8,935 bases of DNA from UBA1206 sp041672465 (lineage in GTDB: Bacteria; Bacillota; Clostridia; Oscillospirales; CAG-382), in contig JBAYZO010000061.1 in assembly GCA_041672465.1 (NCBI GenBank), positions 1 to 8,935 of the forward strand, written 5' to 3'. The position numbers and the translations under genes are program-made. The notes beneath the pieces are model-generated. The model did not search any database, was not told the DNA's origin, and saw nothing but the letters and a program-made list of their open reading frames with translations. Positions 1-6,150 of this stretch are shown here, one piece after another. The first letter of the stretch is position 1. Every line of letters starts with the position of its first letter.

Positions 1-1789
1 TGAACACTGAAGTATCAGTTGGGTATGGTATCATATTTGCATGAGTAATTGGCTCATTATTTGCGGATTCCCAATCAAGAATATTCATGATTGTGGCTTT
101 CGCTTCAGAATTGAATATAGTGTCATCGGGATTGTTGAATTTAGAAAACACTAAATACTCGCTGTAAATCGGATTAGTATGTTGCCTAATTTTGCCGATT
201 GTAAACGCCTCTGGCTCTTTTGATATGGAATATTCACCTGAAGTATTTGAAAAGCCAATGGCAAAGTCTGCGGTTACAATAACTGCATAGCGATCATAAG
301 CATACCGTATATCAATAATTGTGCCTAATGTAGCGTCATAGTCGCCAAGATCCCATACTGTATCTGTGTCATTAAACATTTGTTCTCGACGTTCAACTGG
401 ATGCCCTAATCGGTTTGCTAACGCATATGCCGACTCTAAATATCTTGATGCATCAATTATATTTTCGCTTTGAGCATTTAATACGGTTGTTTTAACCAAA
501 TTAGATATATCTGCTTTTTCTGTTTTGAAATCGAAATCCTTTTGCGTTGTGAATAAAAAATTACATTTAAACGCTTCTGTGTCCATATCGTCCATATTAG
601 CATAGCCTTCTGGTAATACTTTTGGACTTTCCGGAGCGCCATACGCCCAATTAATATCATATTGTTCATCGGCCGATTTTAATAGCCAATAATAGATAGC
701 GTTATTTAGCGTTACAACATTTGTTGTGAAAAATATATATTGTTCTTGTGAAAACAAGTTATCAATCGTTGATTTGCCGATTTCATAATACAATGAGTTT
801 TGCTTATAATGTGCATCGGGATCTTCTAACACTTCTGTTGTATAATTATAGGTGATATGCAAATTACAATTAGGATCAGAATATATTGGAAGCGCTTCCC
901 ATTCTTCTTTAGAAAATATCGAACCGGTAAAATCGATTTTAACATAATGTTCTGTGTAATCCGCGTCACCAACTAATATCATGTCACACAATACATAGCA
1001 GACTGCATTTTTAATGGTAATTATCGGGCTTGGAAATTGGAATTGCAACTCCGTATCGCGAAACAAAGTGCCTTTTGCTCTGGGCGTTATATATTCGTTT
1101 TTGCCGGGAAACCAAATCCCGGGATCGCTTTCTCTTAACGCGTTTCGAGCTTGACCTTTAATGTCTGTAGCATAATCAATATCATTGACGATCGTATCAG
1201 CAGCGTCGTGGTCGACGGTTATTTCGCTTCCTTTTTCATTAAAAGCTTCACGTGAAAATGTCCAAGTTGATGATGCCCAATCCCACTCAACCCGTGGTAA
1301 ACAATCGATTCTTCTAAATAAATCATATATAATAACCGCAAAGTTTTTGGATGCATATTCTTTCCATGGCATTTTAGTTGCATAAATTGAATCAGTATTA
1401 TTTTCTAATTCTATCTCGATGCCTTGATAAAATGATAACTCTCGTTTATAAACAGCAAATATTTCCGCAATCGTCATTGGTACTGCTTTTGTAAAACCTC
1501 GATCAGCTGGAAACACGGTTTTAAAAAACAATATACATTCTGCAAGGGTAATAACATGCTCATAGTTATCGCTTTTTTCTTGATGTGGTTCGTCCGCTTG
1601 AACAACGTATTGAAATATTTTACCGCCACACGTTAAATCAACAACCGTGTATGGTTCATAGCGTTCGCTTCGTGTCGAAAAGACGGTAATAGATCCATAA
1701 CCTACCGATCCTTTTCGGTTCTTTTCTGCAACGATAGCATTGTTAACATCGACTTCCACGTTATTGATTTTAACTGTGTTACTAATCAT
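1..1789 (-). CDS. Tail / baseplate hub-like protein (Tal-like), 3' end outside window
   Basis: An uninterrupted frame runs from ATG at 1789 to the left edge, giving 596 complete codons with no stop. The start overlaps the previous gene's end by 8 nt and has a GGGGG stretch about 6 nt upstream. The N-terminal region is strand-rich. Residues about 76-118 (EHVITLAECILFFKTVFP, then FTKAVPMTIAEIFAVYKREL) resemble the segment H-x-I-x-L-x-E ... FT-x-x-x-x-x-T found in hub or tail-associated proteins of Gram-positive phages. The rest contains many aromatic and Asp/Asn residues (PGIWFPGKNEYITP, YYWLLKSADEQYDINWAYG) and suggests several beta domains. No peptidase, lysozyme or collagen-like repeat is visible in the part present. 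By position it would form the tail tip or hub that contacts the host. The family call is tentative. Confidence 0.55.
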   Translation of the reverse strand, partial: MISNTVKINNVEVDVNNAIVAEKNRKGSVGYGSITVFSTRSERYEPYTVVDLTCGGKIFQYVVQADEPHQEKSDNYEHVITLAECILFFKTVFPADRGFTKAVPMTIAEIFAVYKRELSFYQGIEIELENNTDSIYATKMPWKEYASKNFAVIIYDLFRRIDCLPRVEWDWASSTWTFSREAFNEKGSEITVDHDAADTIVNDIDYATDIKGQARNALRESDPGIWFPGKNEYITPRAKGTLFRDTELQFQFPSPIITIKNAVCYVLCDMILVGDADYTEHYVKIDFTGSIFSKEEWEALPIYSDPNCNLHITYNYTTEVLEDPDAHYKQNSLYYEIGKSTIDNLFSQEQYIFFTTNVVTLNNAIYYWLLKSADEQYDINWAYGAPESPKVLPEGYANMDDMDTEAFKCNFLFTTQKDFDFKTEKADISNLVKTTVLNAQSENIIDASRYLESAYALANRLGHPVERREQMFNDTDTVWDLGDYDATLGTIIDIRYAYDRYAVIVTADFAIGFSNTSGEYSISKEPEAFTIGKIRQHTNPIYSEYLVFSKFNNPDDTIFNSEAKATIMNILDWESANNEPITHANMIPYPTDTSVF

Positions 1790-2219
1790 AGATTACCCCC
1801 ACTATGCTTGCCCTTGTTCCGCGCAAAGTATTATTATATGCTATTTCTCGATTTTTACGTTTAATATTTCGGTCATACAATATCATGTCTGTACCGCCCT
1901 GAATTGTATACGCTATTGCCGCAGCGCCGTGCGTCGCTACTACCGCAGTAATCATGCCAATGCTTGTAATTACATTGTTAAATTCTGCTTGTGTGGATTC
2001 ACTGCCTGTAGTATCGGCTATTTCCGTTCTCAATGCTCCAATAACCTTTTGCGCGCTCTGAACACCAACGGCCGCCAAGATTGCTACACCAGCCCATTTA
2101 TGCCCTTTAGCGCCGGCTTCTTCTCTCGGGCTTTCAGCGCTTAACGGACTATCGCTGGTTTGTTCTTTCATTTGATATATTTCATATCTGGAACTATTAA
2201 ATTGAACTGAGCCAGTCAT
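1782..2219 (-). CDS. Small helical Ala/Gly-rich protein in the tape-measure position, unrecognised
   Basis: This is a 145-residue protein. After a polar N-terminal 40 residues (MKEQTSDSPLSAESPREE), two hydrophobic Ala/Gly/Val-rich helical stretches follow: WAGVAILAAVGVQSAQKVIG (about 42-61) and VITSIGMITAVVATHGAAAIAY (about 83-104). Then comes a basic segment (RNIKRKNREIAYNN, 117-130). ATG at 2219 shares one base with the upstream stop (TAATG) and has GAGGCGG as ribosome binding site. It stands between a tail-type protein and a hub-like protein, where siphophages normally carry their longest gene, the tape measure. The hydrophobic helices could be membrane-active, act as a very short tape measure, or be an ejected internal protein. 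All of these are inference, and I do not recognise the family. Confidence 0.55.
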   Translation of the reverse strand: MTGSVQFNSSRYEIYQMKEQTSDSPLSAESPREEAGAKGHKWAGVAILAAVGVQSAQKVIGALRTEIADTTGSESTQAEFNNVITSIGMITAVVATHGAAAIAYTIQGGTDMILYDRNIKRKNREIAYNNTLRGTRASIVGVIYD

Positions 2220-3043
2220 TATACCGCCTCTTTAAATATAAATGAAAATTTTTTAACGCCATTAACCGACTGAATCTCTGAAGCTTGTTCACATGTAACC
2301 GTCCACGTTTCGGTAGTAGAGTTAAATACTTCAGTTAAAGTATATTGTTGCGCGATAGTTGATTTGCCATTAACTTCCGCCAACAGTTGTGTTTCACCAT
2401 TATAATTGATTTTCAATGTGAACGACATCGCTCGGCCAATCGCTTTATTATAATCATTGGTAGCCGTGCTTTTTTTATCGCCGGTATAATAACGCCTTGT
2501 TGCTACTTTTCCAAACTCAATTACATCTGGCGTTATTGTGGTCGTGCCATACGTTAGCGTGATAACCGAATCTTGCCCGAAATACCCGGTTAATATCTCT
2601 GTGATATTCATAACAACTGCAAGCAAGACATACTTAGAATTACCCAATGTTACATACCCTTGTTCTCTAACCGGACGTGTTTTAAACGAATATTTTTTGC
2701 CGCCAGACGTTAACGATAATCCGTCCATTGCGTATGTTTTAGCATTAATATTATCATAATCTAAATCTACAGTTGAATCGTATACCGCTCCTTGGATCCG
2801 CGCTAAAATATTAAATTCAATAAGCCAATCCCTACGTTTGTTTTTTTCGGAATAAGGCGTACACTCTTTAACTGGCATAGCAACAGGAGAGTAATCGTTT
2901 TCAAGCAATACTAATTTCCCCGTTTCTTGCTCTAATATTGTTAGTTTTTCATCATGGAACTGAAATAGGAAATTACCATCATACTTTAGCCCTAATGAAT
3001 TATCGTTTAATCTTGCCACAAATATTGTCATTATATCTTCCAC
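2219..3043 (-). CDS. Probable structural tail protein (tail tube or distal tail type), family not recognised
   Basis: This is a 274-residue protein, beta-strand rich, with no transmembrane segment or signal peptide. The N-terminal 100 residues alternate strand-like stretches (FVARLNDNSLGLKYDG, LFQFHDEKLTILEQ). The centre has MDGLSLTSGGKKYSFKTRP and YVLLAVVMNITEIL, and the C-terminus ends in strands (WTVTCEQASEIQ, KKFSFIFKEAV). By order it could be the tail tube protein or a distal tail ring protein; I cannot choose from motifs. GTG at 3043 is preceded by AAGGGG at 8 nt. ATG at 3031 is an alternative with GGAAG in front of it and would shorten the protein by four residues. The gene ends in a TAATG junction with the next gene, so the two are probably translationally coupled. 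Confidence 0.5.
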   Translation of the reverse strand: MEDIMTIFVARLNDNSLGLKYDGNFLFQFHDEKLTILEQETGKLVLLENDYSPVAMPVKECTPYSEKNKRRDWLIEFNILARIQGAVYDSTVDLDYDNINAKTYAMDGLSLTSGGKKYSFKTRPVREQGYVTLGNSKYVLLAVVMNITEILTGYFGQDSVITLTYGTTTITPDVIEFGKVATRRYYTGDKKSTATNDYNKAIGRAMSFTLKINYNGETQLLAEVNGKSTIAQQYTLTEVFNSTTETWTVTCEQASEIQSVNGVKKFSFIFKEAV

Positions 3044-3047
3044 TTTA

Positions 3048-3356
3048 TCAACCCCTTAAATCGCACGATAACATCGCTGCACGCCGTTTTGCATTATCAG
3101 CATAACCACTTGCTTTTTCTCCCATTGCTTCAACGGCTATTAATTCCCCTACCGTTTTTTGTGATATAAAGCCTTTGTTTTTCGTTGTGAATATTGTTCC
3201 CTCTTCGTTGTAGCGAATATACGGTACTGCCATTAAATCATATACAGTCAGTATATATTGTTCGGTTTCATAGAACTTAGCCCCATGAAGAAACATTCTT
3301 CCTGTGCGAAACGGCATATTTGATATAACAACATTCCTCGTGGTTTCTAAATCCAT
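3048..3356 (-). CDS. HK97 gp10-like tail-completion / neck protein
   Basis: This is a 102-residue protein with a pattern resembling HK97 gp10-like proteins: near the N-terminus NMPFRTGRMFLHGAKF (a P-x-x-TG-x-x motif about residues 13-28), followed by strands and AVPYIRYNEEGT, which recalls the usual Y-A-x-x-x-E-x-GT segment. Members of this family act at the joint of head and tail. ATG at 3356 follows the preceding gene's TGA by five bases. An in-frame TTG at 3401 would overlap that gene by 40 nt and has no advantage. The stop is TGA. This is the third small gene after the capsid region, exactly where gp10-type proteins usually sit. No tail-terminator gene is seen between it and the next one. 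Confidence 0.55.
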   Translation of the reverse strand: MDLETTRNVVISNMPFRTGRMFLHGAKFYETEQYILTVYDLMAVPYIRYNEEGTIFTTKNKGFISQKTVGELIAVEAMGEKASGYADNAKRRAAMLSCDLRG

Positions 3357-3361
3357 GTTTA

Positions 3362-3673
3362 TCAACTCGTTTCGAAGAGTTTGTCTTTGCGGCCATAACA
3401 ACCCCTGCGTGTATTATTGCTTAATGAGTATGTCATTTCCGGAATAGCGGTTATTCTTACTTTATCTTCGCCGATATAAATAACGTCATCAATTTTAATG
3501 TCAATATCGCTATCAGTAATAAACCTATTCGATGTACCTTTAATTGGCGCTGCAAATATACTTTCAACCGTCTTGGAAGCGGAAACATTATTACAATATA
3601 TTAATGTTTGGTTGCCATCAGAATCTTCGTGAACTAATCGAAAATTATTATACTTGGGTTTATACCGCAACAT
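3362..3673 (-). CDS. Head-closure-like (head-tail joining) protein
   Basis: This is a small beta-rich protein of 103 residues. The segment DIDIKIDDVIYIGEDKVRITAIPEM (about residues 57-81) resembles the strand-turn-strand typical of head-completion proteins, where a bound or defined-by-use loop precedes a V-x-I strand. Its place, second after the capsid gene, matches the head-closure or stopper slot (SPP1 gp16 / HK97 gp9 position). The start is uncertain. ATG at 3673 gives a 14-nt overlap with the preceding gene, and ATGs at 3679 and 3682 or a start at 3703 are possible; only weak GGCGG/GGATG signals are present. The stop is TGA. The call rests mainly on order and size. Confidence 0.5.
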   Translation of the reverse strand: MLRYKPKYNNFRLVHEDSDGNQTLIYCNNVSASKTVESIFAAPIKGTSNRFITDSDIDIKIDDVIYIGEDKVRITAIPEMTYSLSNNTRRGCYGRKDKLFETS

Positions 3674-4124
3674 ATTCATCATCCGCCGTATAATCAAATT
3701 CAAGGTTATAATTAACCTTTCTTGTCCCGTCTAACAAATTAGCTTGATCTAAATAGTCGTATACTGTTTCTGGGTATTTGCTTTTTCCGTTATCGGTATA
3801 TACATTTAGATCCATACCAGACTCAATCGCACCTTTTGCCATTTCCACAATAGCATTAATTATTGCTTCGCGTTCACCGTGCTGGTTTAAGTATATTTTT
3901 TTCTTCATAAACTCGATATGAATATATTTATCAATACCCATATATGCGTTCCAAATCAAACGATAAACGGCCTGCGACAATATCACTAATGATTTATCAG
4001 CGTTCTTAAAAACCCGCTTGATTTCATCTTCAGTGTATTCTGTCATATTAGTCATCGCGTTAATCGTGATATAATATTCTTCTTTTATAAAATCATATTT
4101 AACCATTGTGTTTTGTGTAATCAT
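3660..4124 (-). CDS. Head-tail connector (adaptor-like) protein
   Basis: This is a 154-residue, mostly helical protein in the position of the adaptor that binds below the portal (SPP1 gp15 / HK97 gp6 slot, first gene after the capsid gene). Visible features are a charged N-terminal half with YTEDEIKRVFKNADKSLVILS, then helices around IWNAYMGIDKYIHIEFMKKK and EREAIINAIVEMAKGAIESG, and an acidic tail DYTADDEYVAV. I chose ATG at 4124 because AGGGGG precedes it at 7-8 nt spacing. The frame stays open back to 4226, but that part overlaps the terminator-like hairpin and the InlB stop and lacks a good ribosome binding site. The function is inferred from order and size; I see no signature motif that fixes the family. 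Confidence 0.5.
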   Translation of the reverse strand: MITQNTMVKYDFIKEEYYITINAMTNMTEYTEDEIKRVFKNADKSLVILSQAVYRLIWNAYMGIDKYIHIEFMKKKIYLNQHGEREAIINAIVEMAKGAIESGMDLNVYTDNGKSKYPETVYDYLDQANLLDGTRKVNYNLEFDYTADDEYVAV

Positions 4125-4136
4125 TTTAAACCCCCT

Positions 4137-4181
4137 AAAAAGGAAATGGGAGCGAACCGTGTCGCCACAAATCGCCCCCAT
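4137..4181 (-). terminator. Intrinsic-terminator-like hairpin after the capsid/InlB region
   Basis: In the mRNA, AUGGGGGCGA (4181-4172) pairs with UCGCUCCCAU (4155-4146), ten pairs including one G-U. An inner UGUG-GCGA-CACG hairpin with a GNRA-type loop stacks above it. The stem is followed by UUUCCUUUUU (down to 4137), an interrupted U tract. It lies between the InlB stop and the ribosome binding site of the next gene, a common place for a partial terminator that lowers expression downstream of an abundant capsid transcript. The broken U tract suggests leaky termination. No promoter is evident after it. Confidence 0.55.
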
Positions 4182-4185
4182 CATT

Positions 4186-4656
4186 TTAAATAATTGTAAA
4201 CTTAGCAAATAATGCTTTATTACCAACGGTCGAAATTGTAGTTACGGCATCGCCAGTAAATTCAGCATTGTCATACCAACCGTTAAACGTATACAAATCT
4301 CTTGTTGCATCTTCCAAAGTAATCGGTAAATCTGTTACATCAAACGTTGCGGGGTTAGCCACATCATTAGTTCCGTCATTTAAAGTATAAGTAACGGTAT
4401 ACGTAACAATAGTCCATTGCGCGTAGAATGTATCGGCGGCTGTAAATCTATCGCCATCTTCTACTGGGAATATTCCAGATTCGTCATAAGCCCATCCTGT
4501 CAAGGTATAACCTGACCGGACTGGTGTAGGAGCTAAGTCGAGAATCTCGTCATCATTTGTATCTCCGCTCACACTCACGTCAGTAGTAACACCGTCTATA
4601 TTACCGCCGTTAAGATCGAATGTGAGCGATACTATTCCGATGGTACTGTATAAACT
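4186..4656 (-). CDS. InlB B-repeat (Listeria-Bacteroides repeat) extension of the capsid protein, reached by -1 frameshift
   Basis: This frame encodes two tandem InlB B-type repeats, small beta-grasp-like modules found on bacterial surface proteins. Repeat 1 runs from VSLTFDLNGGN through RSGYTLTGWAYDESG to ADTFYAQW (extension residues about 9-81). Repeat 2 runs from YTVTYTLNDGTND through LYTFNGWYDNAEFTG to ALFAKF (about 84-153). The only possible starts are GTG at 4578 and GTG at 4572. Both lack a ribosome binding site and would cut off the first strand VSLTFDLNGG. There is no start between the upstream TAA (4660-4662) and 4578. Shifting -1 at the six-A run (4656-4661) joins capsid Lys284 to Ser-Leu-Tyr in this frame and gives a capsid fusion of about 440 residues (284 + 156). 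Known phages add Ig-like domains to capsid or tail proteins in this way. An alternative is an assembly error in the A run that hides a plain in-frame fusion. Confidence 0.75.
   Translation of the reverse strand, partial: SLYSTIGIVSLTFDLNGGNIDGVTTDVSVSGDTNDDEILDLAPTPVRSGYTLTGWAYDESGIFPVEDGDRFTAADTFYAQWTIVTYTVTYTLNDGTNDVANPATFDVTDLPITLEDATRDLYTFNGWYDNAEFTGDAVTTISTVGNKALFAKFTII
4565..4629 (-). promoter_or_regulatory. Inverted repeat downstream of the slip site, possible frameshift stimulator
   Basis: In the mRNA, UCGCUCACAUUCG (4629-4617) can pair with UGAGUGUGAGCGG (4577-4565). This is 13 positions, with a perfect 7-bp core CGCUCAC/GUGAGCG and three G-U wobbles, closing a loop of about 39 nt. 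The stem starts roughly 25 nt after the slip run and just past the capsid stop codon. That is farther than the usual 5-9 nt for a -1 stimulator, so its role is uncertain. Confidence 0.35.
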
Positions 4657-5507
4657 TTTTTACGACAAGTCAGCACATCAAGCAAGGTATCTTTGTAAAC
4701 AATGCGCCCTTGCAACGCTGAAGCGCCAATATGAACGCCATCTTTCAAATCGTTAATTGCTGGGAGTACTTTCCAATCTTCTACCGTTTGCGCCCATAAA
4801 GGGCTAAATACGATATACTCTACTTGGTCGTCACCAGCCACGTCGCCCTCATACAATAGGTTCGGGCTCATGTAAACATTAACACCAGCGATTTTGTTAA
4901 TAACGCCATCGCGCGCTAATTCAGCACCAATTTGCGATGCAGTATTAGCATATTTAACGTCGCCCAATAAAGTTGCTTCTGTTTCCGGACTGATAACAAT
5001 CCTCATCATATCGGGTGTAATTCCAAGCTTCTTTAATTCTTTAATCGTTGCAACAATCGAAGTATATGCATCGTTAACAGTCAATTTCGCTGTCGATGAT
5101 TCGGCGGTTGTAGTAGCCTGTAATACACCGATAGCATACATTTCTTGAGTTAATCCGAGCGAATAACCGGCCGAGTCCAATCGTTGCGCTACGACATTGT
5201 CCGGAACCGCTGCCGCTTCATAGTTGTCAATTAATTCATTTACCGCTTGGTCTTGGTCAACTAATACTTGTACATATTCAGTCGCACCAAATGTTAACGC
5301 TTTACCAGTTTGAACGTTGTACGCCCCAACTGCTACTTCTGTATTACGTTTTGGAATCTTGACCGCGCCGGCTTTAGGATCGCCCTCGAAATCTCGGCCA
5401 AATAATGACCGAACTACTAACTGTTTTCTTTTGATCGCAATTATTGCATTTGCATACCTTTCCTGCAATTCATGCGTGCCACTGGTTGGCAATAAAGGAT
5501 TAGCCAT
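4632..5507 (-). CDS. Major capsid protein, HK97-fold
   Basis: This is the shell-forming protein of the icosahedral head. It is 291 residues when read to its in-frame TAG. The pattern fits capsid proteins of the SPP1/P22-like HK97-fold group: an N-terminal helix leading to a Phe-rich segment (RSLFGRDFEGDPKAGAVKIPK, around residues 33-53), then AVGAYNVQTGKALTFG, then the strand VQVLVDQDQAVNELIDNYEA. An A-domain-like C-terminal half includes MMRIVISPETEATLLGD and GVNVYMSPNLL. There is no N-terminal delta domain, in line with a separate scaffold gene upstream. The start ATG at 5507 has a GAGG about 11 nt upstream. The last codons include two Lys AAA codons (283-284), where a -1 shift would lead into the InlB repeat frame, so a longer form of about 440 residues is likely made as well. 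Confidence 0.88.
   Translation of the reverse strand: MANPLLPTSGTHELQERYANAIIAIKRKQLVVRSLFGRDFEGDPKAGAVKIPKRNTEVAVGAYNVQTGKALTFGATEYVQVLVDQDQAVNELIDNYEAAAVPDNVVAQRLDSAGYSLGLTQEMYAIGVLQATTTAESSTAKLTVNDAYTSIVATIKELKKLGITPDMMRIVISPETEATLLGDVKYANTASQIGAELARDGVINKIAGVNVYMSPNLLYEGDVAGDDQVEYIVFSPLWAQTVEDWKVLPAINDLKDGVHIGASALQGRIVYKDTLLDVLTCRKKVYTVPSE
4653..4662 (-). promoter_or_regulatory. Candidate programmed -1 frameshift site (A6G) near the capsid 3' end
   Basis: On the minus strand the capsid frame reads CGT AAA AAA GTT. After a -1 slip of the peptidyl Lys-tRNA on the second AAA the ribosome would read AGT TTA TAC and continue into the InlB repeats. The run contains the A AAA AAG string, but in the capsid frame it is phased T-AAA-AAA-G, so it is not the textbook X-XXY-YYZ arrangement. 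Slippage on a single tRNA is fully matched. Addition of one A by RNA polymerase would give the same product. The normal TAG stop lies seven codons further on. Confidence 0.6.
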
Positions 5508-5552
5508 AATATAATTTACCTCGTTTTTCTATGGCGGGGGTTGCCGCTCATG
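5508..5552 (-). promoter_or_regulatory. Leader between scaffold and capsid genes with capsid ribosome binding site
   Basis: This short gap holds a GC-rich hairpin (GCGG with CCGC around a CAACCC loop, roughly 5527-5540, with flanking ATG/CAT pairing across a bulge), then AGAAAAACGAGG and the capsid start. The hairpin has no T-tract, so it does not look like a terminator. It might protect the abundant capsid mRNA or set translation, but that is an inference. Confidence 0.3.
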
Positions 5553-6053
5553 TTATAGTTTTATTCCCGGGTGTTTTTCTTCAAGGATTTTTTCAAATCC
5601 CATTTTTTCAGTAGTTGCCCCCGGCGGTACTACTTTAACTCCAGTTGTTATCGGTTTAGTTGCAAATAATTCTGGTTTTTCTTCTTGATATATTGCTAAC
5701 GCCTTTGCCCAATCGGTTTTATCGTCGACTTTTTTCCCGATTGTGTACGCAAGATAATCACGCTTTTCGGCATCAGTTATTCCAAGTTCCAATAGCGACG
5801 TATCGCGCAACATTTTTTCCTGTTTTGCCGTAAGTTCAGCGTGCGTGGTTTTCAACGTCTCGTGTTCTGCTAAATGGTCTGCAAAGGCTTTCTCATCTTT
5901 GAATCCTTTGTCTGCCAAATATTTAGCAATCGCTTTTTCTGTGTCTTTGGCGACAATACCATTGATACTTTCGTTAACTTTAACCTCGACCGCTTCCCAG
6001 TCGATTACACCATCGTGAGTATTTTTCGCAACAATTCTATCAATTCTATCCAT
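5553..6053 (-). CDS. Capsid scaffolding-like protein
   Basis: This is probably the internal scaffold that guides procapsid assembly and then leaves or is degraded. The call rests on position, directly before the major capsid gene, and on composition: 166 residues, rich in Lys, Glu, Asp and Ala, no cysteine, and mostly predicted helix. A coiled-coil-like stretch runs through roughly residues 45-85 (AEHETLKTTHAELTAKQEKM). A Pro/Gly/Thr linker (about 135-150) precedes a short C-terminal helix, GFEKILEEKHPGIKL, which could be a capsid-binding tail; that role is an inference. I chose ATG at 6053 because GAGAGGG precedes it at good spacing. The frame stays open back to 6125 (MKIWAARC...), but that start has no clear ribosome binding site. 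No protease gene lies nearby. The family is not proven by any signature motif. Confidence 0.65.
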   Translation of the reverse strand: MDRIDRIVAKNTHDGVIDWEAVEVKVNESINGIVAKDTEKAIAKYLADKGFKDEKAFADHLAEHETLKTTHAELTAKQEKMLRDTSLLELGITDAEKRDYLAYTIGKKVDDKTDWAKALAIYQEEKPELFATKPITTGVKVVPPGATTEKMGFEKILEEKHPGIKL

Positions 6054-6150
6054 GATACCCTCTCTTTTAATGTCTTGAGCAGACATCCGCGAATTTAGTC
6101 GGCATCGCGCTGCCCATATTTTCATGCCTTGGTTTTAAACCCCAAGCGGT
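6054..6150 (-). other. Spacer between minor head and scaffold genes with small hairpin
   Basis: About 97 nt separate the minor head stop from the chosen scaffold start. It holds a weak inverted repeat (CTTGG at 6128-6132 with CCAAG at 6142-6146) without a following T-tract, so it is not a convincing terminator. It also holds the scaffold ribosome binding site (GAGAGGG). The scaffold frame is open through most of it, so a longer N-terminus cannot be fully excluded. Confidence 0.4.

Noticed and set aside
1740..2144. Plus-strand open frame of 134 codons opposite the 145-residue gene
   Set aside because: It is antisense to well-supported minus-strand genes, has a Cys/Ile/Tyr-heavy composition unlike a real protein, and no ribosome binding site was evident.
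4186..4578. InlB repeat protein as a free-standing gene starting at GTG 4578
   Set aside because: No ribosome binding site precedes it, and this start removes the first conserved strand of repeat 1, which is intact in the same frame upstream. A frameshift from the capsid gene explains the whole domain. The nearby GGAG-ATACAA-ATG is in another frame and hits a stop within a few codons.
5508..5600. Promoter before the capsid gene (TATAAC preceded by TTGAAG)
   Set aside because: The two boxes are about 21 nt apart and both depart from consensus; in AT-rich sequence this is expected by chance.
6126..6150. CTTGG/CCAAG hairpin after the minor head gene as a terminator
   Set aside because: The stem is only about five pairs and is followed by GCATGAAAATATG, not a U tract.
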